Shown one piece after another: positions 52,590-64,000 of a DNA stretch of 64,000 bases; the first letter of the stretch is position 1; each line of letters opens with the position of its first letter. Below the pieces are notes generated by a model. That model made no database searches, was not told the origin of the DNA, and saw nothing but the letters and a program-made list of their open reading frames with translations. Both the position numbers and the translations under genes were made by a program. The DNA is from Allolobophora icterica. Taxonomy: Eukaryota > Annelida > Clitellata > Crassiclitellata > Lumbricidae. The DNA lies in contig OY744605.1 of assembly GCA_963556255.1 (NCBI GenBank), positions 12,742,965 through 12,806,964 on the forward strand. Direction: 5' to 3'.

Positions 52590-53208
52590 GGTTCTAGGAC
52601 GTTTGGTCAACGGACGATTGGTCACGGACGATTGGTCAACGGACGATTGGTCAAGCGGACTGTTCGTCAAGGGGACTGTTGATCAAGGGTCCTTTCGTCA
52701 AGAGGACGGTTGATCAAAAATTTAAATTTTCGATATTAGAGACGCTTTTAAAATATGCCAGTTCTCTTATCAGTACAAACCACTGATAAGAGAAATCGAC
52801 GACCACTAATTATCCCTAGACAGACGTGACCAATTAAGCCATTACAAAACCAGACATCTTTACATGCACAGCAATGAAGACTTCTCAAAGCGTAGCTCAT
52901 ACACAAATAAAACAAATATGGAGTGATACGATATACGTGAATTTTAGACGCTTTAAAATATATCAGTTCTCTTATCAGTACAAACAACTGCACTGGCAGA
53001 TATACGATAACCCTTTGAAATGGACGACCACTAATTATCCCTAGACAGACGAACCGACCGATATTTTGATCAACCGTCCTCTTGACGAAAGGACCCTTGA
53101 TCAACAGTCCCCTTGACGAACAGTCCGCTTGACCAATCGTCCTTTGACCAATCGTCCGTGATCAACCGTCCGTTGACCAACCGTCCTTTGACCAAACGTC
53201 CGCATACC
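52590..53208. mobile_element. MULE-like MITE with tandem-repeat ends, 619 bp
   Basis: The 8-bp word ATATTTTC flanks it (52582-52589, 53209-53216). Each end, about 120 bp, is an array of eight or so words such as GGACGATTGGTCAA and GGACTGTTGATCAA, in mirror orientation. The interior has two direct copies of a block with CAGTTCTCTTATCAGTACAA (52759 and 52965) and of one with GACCACTAATTATCCC (52800 and 53026). There is no coding region. The architecture matches the MULE at 32547. Confidence 0.8.
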
Positions 53209-53220
53209 ATATTTTCGTAT

Positions 53221-53254
53221 TACCACAGTATAAATAATTATTTATACTGTGGTA
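53221..53254. repeat. Perfect 34-bp palindrome
   Basis: TACCACAGTATAAATAA is followed directly by its exact reverse complement, with no spacer. It begins 4 bp after the target duplication of the neighbouring MULE-like MITE. Confidence 0.9.
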
Positions 53255-53439
53255 TTACCGTAAGGGTGTCCTTTTTTACCGGACACTATTATCATTTTCA
53301 CTGTTGCTATCTGTACTCTGCTAAGCAACACCAAGACATGAATCAAGTGAAATGGAGGGAGAGAGAAAATCAACATTTTCTTTGCGATATTGGCCTCCTG
53401 CATAGAAGCAGAACGTCGTCGCTTTGCGATTGTTAGGCT

Positions 53440-53620
53440 GCAGGTATGTATCAATGTTGCCCAGTCTCATATACAGTATACAAAGACACAGACTGATGAA
53501 GCCAGTAGATTCGGCCTAGTGATTAACGTAGAGAAAACTAAGACCACGGTTATTAAAAAAAACGATGGACATCTATCGAAGGTAGTAGCTAAGGGTGTTT
53601 TGGGTGTTTAAACGCCACCC
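53440..53620 (+). pseudogene. LINE RT fragment
   Basis: A + strand frame contains DEASRFGLVINVEKTKTTVI, the conserved stretch following the RT catalytic YxDD region in many LINEs (E....GL.IN..KTK). Upstream, HIQYTKTQTD fits. About 40 residues remain. Confidence 0.6.
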
Positions 53621-53689
53621 GAAATTATATAATGTAAAAGTGAAATAATGCATTTACTAACTCCAACGCCCGGTTGACTCGGTTGCTTG

Positions 53690-53910
53690 TCGGCTTGCTC
53701 AAGGACGAGTACCCCCACCCCCAACAAAATCCTGGCTACGGCCTTACACCTAAAGAGAAGCTACTGAGGAAGTAGAACAATTCGTCTAGGCCTATCGTTG
53801 GGTTCAACAGCTGCAGGCAGTACAAATGGCAACTGAAAATCTATACGGATCAGAAACCTTGACATGGGATGGCTACGGAAAATTAGAAATAACCGTTAGA
53901 ATAGAATAGA
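53690..53910 (+). mobile_element. LINE-related fragment, repeated at 54395-54760
   Basis: CAAAATCCTGGCTACGGCCT followed about 120 bp later by ACGGATCAGAAACCTTGACA, TGGGATGGCTACGGAAAA and TTAGAAAT recurs at 54448-54760. The reading YGSETLTWDGYGKLEI resembles the LYGSETW block near the end of LINE ORF2. The two copies imply a local duplication. Confidence 0.55.
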
Positions 53911-54208
53911 ACAGAATATTATTTGTTAATCCAATTGCGAACCGCATTTTGGTGTAGCCTATATAAACATACAAAAACATAAAAAAAATTCGCATTTACT
54001 CAGCCCTGCAAAACTGGCAGTGGCCAAACCTATATTAATAGTGTTAAATAACGAACCATCAAGTTGAGTACATGGACTGTACAGCTTAAGTCAAGAATGT
54101 TTTCCTCATGAGACTCAGCCGAGTCGGGGTCGGAGTGCATATCCGGTAACCTTTACAGGCGGAAGCAGACTGTAAAGGACATGCATGCCCTTCATTACCC
54201 AGAACTGC

Positions 54209-54448
54209 CTAGAAAAGGTGGTTATCGGCCAAGCTACACAGCTGCTGGATGGACGGAGAGTTATCGGGGAGGTAACCACTTCTTATGAGGCGCCTAAGGA
54301 TGGCTCCCAGCCTCTGACGCTCATTCTGGGTTGTGAATCCCCACCATATCGGGGAGGCGTAGAGCAACCTTGACAGCGCCGTGGCTTTGAATACGGTATA
54401 CCTTGTCGGCTTTGCTGAAGGACGAGTAACCCCCACCCCCACCAACAA
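54209..54448 (-). pseudogene. LINE RT C-terminal fragment
   Basis: The minus frame reads FKATALSRLLYASPIWWGFT, RQRLGAILRRLIRSGYLPDN, then SIQQLCSLADNHLF. The SRLLYASP.WWGF ... RL...LRR..R.GY ... ADE.LF layout is typical of a CR1-like LINE end. It is truncated on the 5' side where an unrelated repeat begins near 54400. Confidence 0.7.
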
Positions 54449-54771
54449 AATCCTGGCTACGGCCTTGCGTCAATCTAATTCCGAAGAGAAGCTATAATGA
54501 GGAAGTAGAATAATTAATCTATCATTCTATCTTGGGGTCCAAAAGCCTCAGTTAGCAACAGCGAAAAAGTAAAACAAAGGAGATTTGGACGCCCCTCACA
54601 AGTAGGCTATTGCAATTTAATTAAGTGAACAGGATATGGGGAAGTAGGGAAATAAAGAAAGAAACAAGACAAGAATGTATGAGATTATGATAGGCCTACA
54701 ACCCATCTTTCTGTGCGGATCAGAAACCTTAACATGGGTTGGCTACGGAAAACTAGAAATGACGACATCAG

Positions 54772-54983
54772 CACTGGCGGCGATCTTATTTGACAGGTGG
54801 GGGGGACACTTTAGAACTGATCTGGTCAAAAAAAGAGAACTGATCTGCTCAAAAAGAGGTAGAAATTGGTTTACCCCTTTTTGATGTTTCTTCAAAATGT
54901 GGATGGCAAAGGTATGGTGTGTCCCCCCCCTCTGTTATATGTGGGGGTCTTGTCCCTCTCCAACCCCGTGATCGCCGCCAATG
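54772..54983. mobile_element. MITE family X, copy 3, best preserved
   Basis: Ends CACTGGCGGCGATC and GATCGCCGCCAATG are inverted repeats with one mismatch. Flanks GACATCAG and GACACCAG match at 7 of 8, suggesting a hAT MITE. The interior word GGTATGGTGTGTCCCCC links it to copies at 18309 and 18934. Confidence 0.75.
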
Positions 54984-56170
54984 GACACCAGACATGTACT
55001 CATTCATTCATTCTGAAAATGTATATAGCGCCTCTCAAAGAGGCATACTCAGGCGCTCGAGTCCAAGCATTAGGTATCCAAACAAACTCTGCTAGACAAA
55101 GCCGTTCACCGACAACTCAGATGGTTGATCATTCTAACATATCAATGCTGGCGTACCATTAAATGCGTTATATAATTTTACACTTGGGGAAAAATCACTC
55201 ATCCGTGACGAAGGTTGCTGATTGGCTGCCTCGATAAGGGCGCGAAGAAGGAGTGGCAAACAAGGACAGACTATGAAGTTTAAAATGTACGAACAGCAGA
55301 ATTAGGACGTTGCAGTTAGTTGTTACTTTCTTAATGAAACGGAAGTTAAGTTATGCCTGGGTCGTTGCATCGGAATGAGTTCGTCGATACCACTCCTTAG
55401 TTTTCGACTAACCGCTGTACGACTGCACACACAAGACGCTCTGGTTGGAACACGTGTACGAATCCAGTTTATTCGAAAGATATCGACGCTCTGAGCTCTC
55501 ATCAAGGAGAACGTAACGTCCACTTCTACGGACGCTTTCTGTGCAAAACGGTAAGGTCGAAACTCGTAAATTTTGTTTTAAAACTTCCTACACTAGAGAA
55601 AAAGCGACAGTTCTATCCTTGAAAGCCGCAGCTATCGAGAACTACCGGGCGTTTTCCAGTGGAGAATTGGTTGAAGGCGAAGCAGAGTCTCGGAAAGGTG
55701 AAGATATGGAATCGAATTTTAGTGGTCAATATTGGCAAAGGGTTGTGTAACGCTTTAACTTCTCATTTTGCAGCTAGAAGTTTGTCGTAACACAATGAGC
55801 ACATAACTAACATAGACACCAGTCTTATAATAGAAATTTGTTAATTTAATTTAAGGTCAAATCAAATTTTTTATAAATTAATACAATTACTGGTTAAGTA
55901 GGATTTTAACGAAGTAGGTGCTTGCATATTCGTATAAGGTGAACCGACATTGCATCTATATCACTCGTGAATAGGCTGGTGCTCTGCGCTTGGCTTTCGA
56001 GTGGCCCTTTAGAAGTTTGGAGATGACGATTAGGCCTAGCTGCCTTTTCCCACTGAATGTTTTGTTTGTAATCACTTTCTATCCTAACTAAATAGTATTA
56101 TGCCCTATGAAGCTTGTACAATGCGGACCCGTTAACACGAAGTTGCTGCGGATACCGCGCGTAGGCCTAA
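54984..56170. other. Mostly unassigned stretch
   Basis: Bases 55015-55140 hold a minus-strand LINE-like 3' terminus (TATATAGCGCCTCTCAAAGA). From 55320 to 55750 sequence is less AT-rich, with GTAAGG- and GTGAAG-like words, and could include an exon, but no protein is recognised. The rest shows nothing. Confidence 0.35.
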
Positions 56171-56179
56171 ACCTGAAAA

Positions 56180-56780
56180 GATGAAAATGAAAAAAAAATG
56201 AAAACGAAAACAATGAAAATGAAAATAATCAATATGAAAATTTAAAAATTGTAATTTAAAATTCAAATGACATAATTAAAATTAAAATAATTAAAATATT
56301 GAAAAACTTAAAAAGGAAAAGGAAAAAAGGCAAATTAAAACAATAAAAACGAAAACTTTCCATGAAAAAATGAAAACGAAAATGATCAAAAGTAAAATGA
56401 ACAAAATTAAAATGAACAAAATTAAAATGAACAAAATTAAAATGGAGAAAATTAAAATGAACAAAATTGAAATGAACAAAAGAATTAAAATTAAAATAGA
56501 AGGAATCGAAATGAAAACGAAATGTGAAAAATTAAAATGTGAAAAATTAAAATGAAAACATGAAAATAAAACATGAAAATAAAAAATGAAAATGAAAACA
56601 TGAAAATGAAAAAATGAAAATGAAAACATGAAAATGAAAACATGAAAATGAAAACATGAAAATGAAAACATGAAAATGAAAGTCTCAAAATGAAAATCTG
56701 AAAATGGAAATATGAGAACGAAAATATGAGAACGAAATATAAAACCTAAATTATGAAAACGAAAATATGAAAACGAAACT
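56180..56780. repeat. AAAATGAAAA satellite, left flank of array
   Basis: Tandem variants of AAAATGAAAACATG and AAATGAACAAAATTA run with almost no C on the + strand. The same AAAATG theme recurs at 63640-64000 on the other side of the 255-bp array. Confidence 0.9.
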
Positions 56781-57235
56781 ATGTTGGCGGCTTAAATTTT
56801 CAACACTACCACTCTTCTCACCTACATTTAACTTTGGTTTCCTTTCCGCATCCCTTTCAGATTCTCATGTACTGATCCAGAGCCGTCAACGCTTGCATGC
56901 TTCGTGTTCTTGTTCTTTCAGGTTCTCTTGTAGTGATCCAGATCCTGGAGCAACAATCGTCAGCGACGACTCGTCAGTCTATAGGTAGAAATGGAGGCCA
57001 CACGGAAGAACAAAGAATACATCACCAACGCTTAAATACACCCATGTTTTTATTCTTCCAGATTCTCTTGTATTGATCCATGCTGAGTCTGGATCAACAA
57101 AATTCTGTGAGGTGACTGCGACAGCTCGAAGACTTTCACGAGCGACACTCGTCCGAATTCCTGGTCATCTCCGAATTACAGGCAACGAGGTCGAATGAGT
57201 GACGCAACACCGTTGCTAACGTATCGCATCGTTTT
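56781..57235 (+). other. Divergent starter monomers of the exon-like array
   Basis: Three segments begin after pyrimidine-rich tracts ending TTTCAG or TTCCAG: 56862, 56921 and 57062. Each starts RTTCTC.TGTA.TGATCCA. The second ends CTATAG|GTAGAAATGG and reads FSCSDPDPGATIVSDDSSVY. The third keeps the later monomer core (AGCTCGAAGACTTTCAC to GACGCAACACCGTTG). They look like older or founder versions of the repeat. Confidence 0.6.
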
Positions 57236-60200
57236 CTTTTTATGTGCCTTATATGGTGATCACCTCTGAAGCTTCATTCCTGACTGGTCTATGCAATGAT
57301 GTTTTTGTTGTTTCAGATTCTGTTGCAGTGATCCAGATCCTGAAGCAACGAAAGTTTGCGATACGACCACGGCAGCTCGAAGACTTTCACCAGCAACGGT
57401 CGTCTGGATTCCTGGTCGTTTCCGAATCACAGGCAACGAGGTCGAATGGATGACGCAACACAGTTGGTAACGTATCGTATCGTTTTCTGTTTATGTGCCT
57501 TGCATTGTATATCGTGATCACCTCTGAAGCTGCATTCCTGACTGGTTTATGGAATGTTTTTGTTCTTTCAGATTCTGTTGCAGTGATCCAGATCCTGAAG
57601 CAGCGAAAGTACGATACGACCGCGGCAGCTCGAAGATTTTCACCAGCAACGGTTGTCTGGATTCCTGGTCGTCTCCGAATCACAGGCAACGAGGTCGAAT
57701 GGATGACGCAACACAGTTGGTAACGTATCGTATCGTTTTCTGTTTATGTGCCTTGCATTATATATCGTGATCACCTCTAAAGCTGCATTCCTGACTGGTC
57801 TATGGAATGTTTTTGTTCTTTCAGATTCTGTTGCAGTGATCCAGATCCTGAAGCAGCGAAAGTACGATACGACCACGGCAGCTCGAAGATTTTCACCAGC
57901 AACGGTTGTCTGGATTCCTGGTCGTCTCCGAATCACAGGCAACGAGGTCGAATGGATGACGCAACACAGTTGGTAACGTATCGTATCGTTTTCTGTTTAT
58001 GTGCCCTTGCATTGTATATCGTGATCACCTCTAAAGCTGCATTCCTGACTAGTCTATGGAATGATGTGTTTGTTCTTTCAGATTCTGTTGCAGTGATCCA
58101 GATCCTGAAGCAACGAAAGTCTACGATACGACCACGGCAGCTCGAAGACTGTCACCAGCAACGGTCGTCTGGATTCCTGGTCGTATCCGAATCACAGGCA
58201 GTGAGGTCGAATGGATGACGCAACACCGTTGGTAACGTATCGTATCGTTTTCTGTTTATGTGCCTTGCATTGTATATCGTGATCACCTCTAAAGCTGCAT
58301 TCCTGACTAGTCTATGGAATGATGTTTTTGTTGTTTCAGATTCTGTTGCAGTGATCCAGATCCTGAAGCAACGAAAGTTTGCGATATAACCGTGACAACT
58401 CGGAAGACTTTCACCAGCAACGGTCGTCTGGATTCCTGGTCGTCTCCGAATCACAGGCAGTGAGGTCGAATGGATGACGCAACACCGTTGGTAACGTATC
58501 GTATCGTTTTCTATTTATGCACCTTGCATTGTATATCGTGATCACCTCCAAAGCTGCATTCCTGACTAGTCTATGTAATGATGTTTTTGTTCTTTCAGAT
58601 TCTGTTGCAGTGATCCAGATCCTGAAGCAACGAAAGAAATGAGATACAACCGTGACAGCTCGGAAGACTTTCACCAGCAACGGTCGTCTGGATTCCTGGT
58701 CGTCTCCGAATCACAGGCAACGAAGTGGATTGGGTGACGCAACACCGGTGGTAACGTATCGTATCGTATCGTTTTCTGTTTATGTGCCTTACATTGTATA
58801 TCGTGATCATCTCTGAAGCTGCATTCCTGACTGGTCTATGGTATGTTTTTGTTCTTTCAGATTCTGTTGCAGTGATCCAGATGCTGAAGCAACGAAAGTC
58901 TACGATACGACCACGGCAGCTCGAAGATTTTCGCCAGCAACGGTTGTCTGGATTCCTAGTCGTCTCCGAATCACAGGCAGTGAGGTCGAATGGATGACGC
59001 AACACAGTTGGTAACGTATGGTATCGTTTTCTATTTATGTACGTTATCGTGATCACCTCTGAAGCTGCATTCCTGACTTGTCTATGGAATGATGTTTTTG
59101 TTCTTTCAGATTCTGTTGCATTGATCCAGATCCTGATGCAAAGAAAGTCTACGATACGACAACGTCAGCTCGAAGACTTTGACCAGCAACGGTCGTCTGG
59201 ATTCCTGGTCGTCTCTGAATCACAGGCAACGAGGTCGATTGGGTGACGCAACACTGTTGGTAACGTATCGTATCGTTTTCTGTTTATGTGCCTTGCATTG
59301 TATATCGTGATCACCTCTGAAGCTGCATTCCTGACTGGTTTATGGAATGTTTTTGTTCTTTCAGATTCTGTTGCAGTGATCCAGATCCTGAAGCAGCGAA
59401 AGTACGATACGACCGCGGCAGCTCGAAGATTTTCACCAGCAACGGTTGTCTGGATTCCTGGTCGTCTCCGAATCACAGGCAACGAGGTCGAATGGATGAC
59501 GCAACACAGTTGGTAACGTATCGTATCGTTTTCTGTTTATGTGCCTTGCATTATATATCGTGATCACCTCTAAAGCTGCATTCCTGACTGGTCTATGGAA
59601 TGTTTTTGTTCTTTCAGATTCTGTTGCAGTGATCCAGATCCTGAAGCAGCGAAAGTACGATACGACCACGGCAGCTCGAAGATTTTCACCAGCAACGGTT
59701 GTCTGGATTCCTGGTCGTCTCCGAATCACAGGCAACGAGGTCGAATGGATGACGCAACACAGTTGGTAACGTATCGTATCGTTTTCTGTTTATGTGCCTT
59801 ACATTGAATATCGTGATCATCTCTGAAGCTGGATTCCTGACTGGTCTATGGAATGTTTTTGTTCTTTCAGATTCTGTTGCAGTGATCCAGATCCTGAAGC
59901 AACGAAAGTCTACGATACGACCACGGCAGCTCGAAGACTGTCACCAGCAACGGTCGTCTGGATTCCTGGTCGTCTCCGAATCACAGGCAGTGAGGTCGAA
60001 TGGATGACGCAACACCGTTGGTAACGTATCGTATCGTTTTCTGTTTTTGTGCCTTGCATTGTATATCGTGATCACCTCTAAAGCTGCATTCCTGACTAGT
60101 CTATGTAATGATGTTTTTGTTCTTTCAGATTCTGTTGCGGTGATCCAGATCCTGAAGCAACGAAAGAAATGAGATACAACCGTGACAGCTCGGAAGACTT

Positions 60201-63200
60201 TCACCAGCAACGGTCGTCTGGATTCCTGGTCGTCTCCGAATCACAGGCAACGAAGTGGATTGGGTGACGCAACACCGGTGGTAACGTATCGTATCGTATC
60301 GTTTTCTGTTTATGTGCCTTACATTGTATATCGTGATCATCTCTGAAGCTGCATTCCTGACTGGTCTATGGTATGTTTTTGTTCTTTCAGATTCTGTTGC
60401 AGTGATCCAGATGCTGAAGCAACGAAAGTCTACGATACGACCACGGCAGCTCGAAGATTTTCGCCAGCAACGGTTGTCTGGATTCCTAGTCGTCTCCGAA
60501 TCACAGGCAGTGAGGTCGAATGGATGACGCAACACAGTTGGTAACGTATGGTATCGTTTTCTATTTATGTACGTTATCGTGATCACCTCTGAGGCTGCAT
60601 TCCTGACTTGTCTATGGAATGATGTTTTTGTTCTTTCAGATTCTGTTGCATTGATCCAGATCCTGATGCAAAGAAAGTCTACGATACGACAACGTCAGCT
60701 CGAAGAATTTGACCAGCAACGGTCGTCTGGATTCCTGGTCGTCTCTGAATCACAGGCAACGAGGTCGATTGGGTGACGCAACACTGTTGGTAACGTATGG
60801 TATCGTTTTCTGTTTATGTGCCTTGCATTGTATATCGTGATCATCTCTAAAGTTGCATTCCTGACTGGTCTATGGAATGATGTTTTTGTTCTTTCAGATT
60901 CTGTTGCATTGATCCAGATCCTGAAGCAACGAAAGTCTACGATACCACAACGCCAGCTCGAAGACTTTCACCAGCAACGGTCGTCTGGATTCCTGGTCGT
61001 TTCCGAATCACGGGCAACGAGGTCGAATGGATGACGCAACACAGTTGGTAACGTATCGTATCGTTTTCTGTTTATGTGCCTTGCATTGTATATCGTGATC
61101 ACCTCTAAAGCTGCATTCCTGACTAGTCTATGTAATGATGTTTTTGTTTTTTCAGATTTTGTTGCAGTGATCCAGATCCTGAAGCAACGAAAGAAATACG
61201 ATACAACCGTGACAGCTCGGAAGACTTTCACCAGCAACGGTCGTCTGGATTCCTGGTCGTCTCCGAATCACAGGCAACGAGGTCGATTGGGTGACGCAAC
61301 ACCGGTGGTAACATATCGTATCGTATTGTTTTCTGTTTATGTGCCTTACATTGTATATCGTGATCATCTCTGAAGCTGCATTCCTGACTGGTCTATGGAA
61401 TGTTTTTGTTCTTTCAGATTCTGTTGCAGTGATCCAGATCCTGAAGCAGCGAAAGTCTACGATACGACCACGGCAGCTCGAAGATTTTCACCAGCAACGG
61501 TTGTCTGGATTCCTGGTCGTCTCCGAATCACAGGCAGTGAGGTCGAATGGATGACGCAACACAGTTGGTAACGTATCGTATCGTTTTCTGTTTTTGTGCC
61601 TTGCATTGTATATCGTGATCACCTCTAAAGCTGCATTCCTGACTAGTCTATGGAATGATGTTTTTGTTGTTTCAGATTCTGTTGCAGTGATCCAGATCCT
61701 GAAGCAACGAAAGTTTGCGATACAACCGTGACAACTCGGAAGACTTTCACCAGCAACGGTCGTCTGGATTCCTGGTCGTCTCCGAATCACAGGCAGTGAG
61801 GTCGAATGGATGACGCAACACAGTTGGTAACGTATCGTATCGTTTTCTATTTATGTACCTTGGATTGTATATCGTGATCACCTCTGAAGCTGCATTCCTG
61901 ACCAGTTTATGTAATGATGTTTTTGTTCTTTCAGATTCTGTTGCAGTGATCCAGATCCTGAAGCAACGAAAGAAATGCGATACAACCGTGACAGCTCGGA
62001 AGACTTTCACTAGCAACGGTCGTCTGGATTCCTGGTCGTCTCCGAATCACAGGCAACGAGGTGGATTGGGTGACGCAACACCGGTGGTAACGTATCGTAT
62101 CGTTTTCTGTTTATGTGCCTTACATTGAATATCGTGATCATCTCTGAAGCTGGATTCCTGACCAGTTTATGTAATGATGTTTTTGTTCTTTCAGATTCTG
62201 TTGCAGTGATCCAGATCCTGAAGCAACGAAAGTTTGCGATACAACCGTGACAACTCGGAAGACTTTCACCAACAACGATCGTCTGGATACCTGGTCATCT
62301 CCGAATCACATCCAACGAGTTCGAATAGGTGATGCAAAACAGCTGGTAACGTATGGTATCGGTTTTCTGTTATGTGCTCTCTCGTGATCATCTCTAAAGC
62401 TGGATTCCTGACAGATCTGTAGAATGGATCGCCAACGCTTTTTGTTCTTTCAGATTCTGTTACAGTGATCCAGATCCTGAAGCAACGAAAGTCTGCAATA
62501 CAACCGTGACAGCTCGGAAGACTTTCACCAGCAACGGTCGTCTGGATTCCTGGTCGTCTCCGAATCACAGGCAACGAGGTCGATTGCGTGACGTAACACC
62601 GTTGGTAACGTATCGTATCGTTTTCTGTTTATGTGCCTTACATTGTATATCGTGATCATATCTGAAGCTGCATTCCTGACTGGTCTATGGAATGATGGTT
62701 TCGTTCTTTCAGATTCTGTTGAGGTGATCCTGAAGCAACGAAAGTCTACGATTCGACCATGGCAGCTCGAAGACTTTCACCAGCAACGGTCGTCTGGATT
62801 CCTGGTCGTCTCCGAATCACAGGCAGTGAGGTCGAATGGGTGACGCAACACAGTTGACAACGTATGGTATCGTTTTCTATTTATGTACCTTATCGTGATC
62901 ACCTCCAAAGCTGCATTCCTGACTGGTCTATGGAATGATGTTTTTGTTCTTTCAGATTCTGTTGCATTGATCCAGAGCCTGAAGCAACGAAAGTCTACGA
63001 TACGACAATGCCAGCTCGAAGACTTTCACCAGCAACGGTCGTCTGGATTCCTGGTCGTCTCCGAATCACAGGCAACGAGGTGGATTGGGTGACGCAACAC
63101 CGTTGGTAACGTATCGTATCGTATCGTTTTCTGTTTATGTGTCTTACAATGTCTTACATTGTATATCGTGATCATATCTGAAGCTGCATTCCTGACTGGT

Positions 63201-63625
63201 CTATGGAATGATGTTTTCGTTCTTTCAGATTCTGTTGAGGTGATCCTGAAGCAACGAAAGTCTACGATTCGACCATGGCAGCTCGAAGACTTTCACCAGC
63301 AACTGTCGTCTGGATTCCTGGTCGTCTCCGAATCACAGGCAGTGAGGTCGAATGGGTGACGCAACACAGTTGACAACGTATGGTATCGTTTGCTATTTAT
63401 GTACCTTATCGTGATCATCTCTGAAGCTGCATTCCTGACTGGTCTACGGAATTGTTTTTGTTCTTTGATATTCTGTTGCAATGATCCAGATCCTGAAGCA
63501 ACGAAAGTCTGCGATACAACCGTGACATCTCGGAAGACTCGCCAGAAACGATCGTCTGGATTCCTCATCATCTCCGAATGGGCGACGCAACACAGTTGTC
63601 CCGTCGTCTGCCCAGCCGATCCAAG
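57236..63625 (+). repeat. Tandem array of ~25 exon-like 255-bp monomers
   Basis: Each monomer has a T-rich tract (TTTTTGTTCTTTCAG), a core of 148-152 bp starting ATTCTGTTGCAGTGATCCAG, and a TTG|GTAACGTATCG junction. A spacer of about 100 bp follows, holding TTTATGTGCCTTGCATTG and GTGATCACCTCT. Core starts lie near 57317, 57572, 57824, 58082, 58340, 58599, 58860 and onward to about 63470. Measured core lengths are 150 (57317-57466), 148 (57572-57719), 150 (58082-58231), 151 (58340-58490) and 152 (58599-58750). Only the 150-bp type keeps the open frame that includes SDPDPEATKVYDTTTAARRL and WIPGRLRITGNEVEW. Because lengths vary out of frame, I do not call a protein. Confidence 0.9.
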
Positions 63626-63639
63626 ATAATAAAATTGAA

Positions 63640-64000
63640 AATAATAAATAAAAGAGGTTAAGATTGAAAATTAAAATTGAAAACTAAATACGAAAATGCG
63701 CTAAATGAAAAATAGGCATACGTGAAATAAAAATGCGTAAAATGAAAATGCGTAAAACGAAAATGCGTAAAATGAAAATACGTAAAATGAAAATACGTAA
63801 AATGAAAATACGTAAAATGAAAATGGGTGAAATGAAAATGGGTGAAATGAAATGCGAACAGTGAAAATACGTAAAATGAAAATACGTGAAATGAAAATAC
63901 GTGAAATGAAAATGCATAAAATTAAAATACGTAAAATGAAAATGCGTGAAATGAAATGCGTAAAGTGAAAATACGTATAGGCCCCTAATGAAAATACGTT
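63640..64000. repeat. AAAATGCGTA satellite, right flank of array
   Basis: Tandem copies of AAAATGCGTA and AAAATACGTA, about 10-15 bp, run to the window edge. They are related in style to the AAAATG satellite at 56180-56780. Confidence 0.9.

Noticed and set aside
57236..63625. CRISPR-like array
   Set aside because: Repeats and spacers are of similar length and spacers are not unique. The genome is eukaryotic.
57244..63629. Individual 66-153 residue frames repeated along the 255-bp array as separate genes
   Set aside because: They are the same monomer read in different frames and strands. Core lengths vary out of frame, so none is conserved across the array.

Overview
This is metazoan nuclear DNA: spliced genes with GT-AG introns, many trinucleotide and dinucleotide microsatellites, and dense remnants of hAT, MULE, piggyBac and LINE elements plus tRNA-derived SINEs. 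The frequent TAGGCCTA-type words and the repeat mix suggest a marine invertebrate, perhaps a deuterostome. The species cannot be fixed from the sequence alone.

The one large host gene is SCAI (suppressor of cancer cell invasion) on the + strand, coding span 22714-45579. All 15 coding exons were placed by hand. Every intron is GT-AG, the phases agree across all 14 junctions, and the joined coding length is 1797 nt (598 residues plus stop). A second probable host gene, a TMEM151-like multipass membrane protein, lies on the - strand at 1677-2852. A broken copy of its 3' end sits about 350 bp further downstream.

Layout: 0-3 kb, LINE 3' end, (GT)n and the TMEM151-like gene; 3.3-4.85 kb, a DNA element with a regularly spaced subterminal motif; 6.5-14 kb, hAT elements, long trinucleotide arrays and LINE 3' ends, one LINE split by a 1.8-kb hAT; 14.9-18.1 kb, a purine-rich satellite; 18.8-22.5 kb, a (CATA)n tract broken by two hAT elements, one holding a second hAT that holds a piggyBac-type element; 22.5-45.6 kb, SCAI with transposons in most of its long introns; 45.6-51.9 kb, little apart from one SINE fragment and one hAT MITE; 51.9-55.2 kb, a PIF/Harbinger-like MITE, a MULE-like MITE and LINE pieces; 56.2-64 kb, an array of about 25 monomers of roughly 255 bp flanked on both sides by AAAATG-rich satellite. 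Each monomer carries a splice-acceptor-like and a splice-donor-like sequence around an exon-sized core of about 150 bp.

The parts that best repay follow-up are the exon-like array at 56.8-63.6 kb, two MULE-type elements whose terminal repeats are themselves tandem arrays of a 14-bp word, the 3.3-4.85 kb element with about 190-bp motif spacing, the datable nest of transposons at 18.9-22.4 kb, and two remnants of a transposon protein family I recognise but cannot name. Element boundaries were set by matching terminal inverted repeats and target-site duplications by eye.
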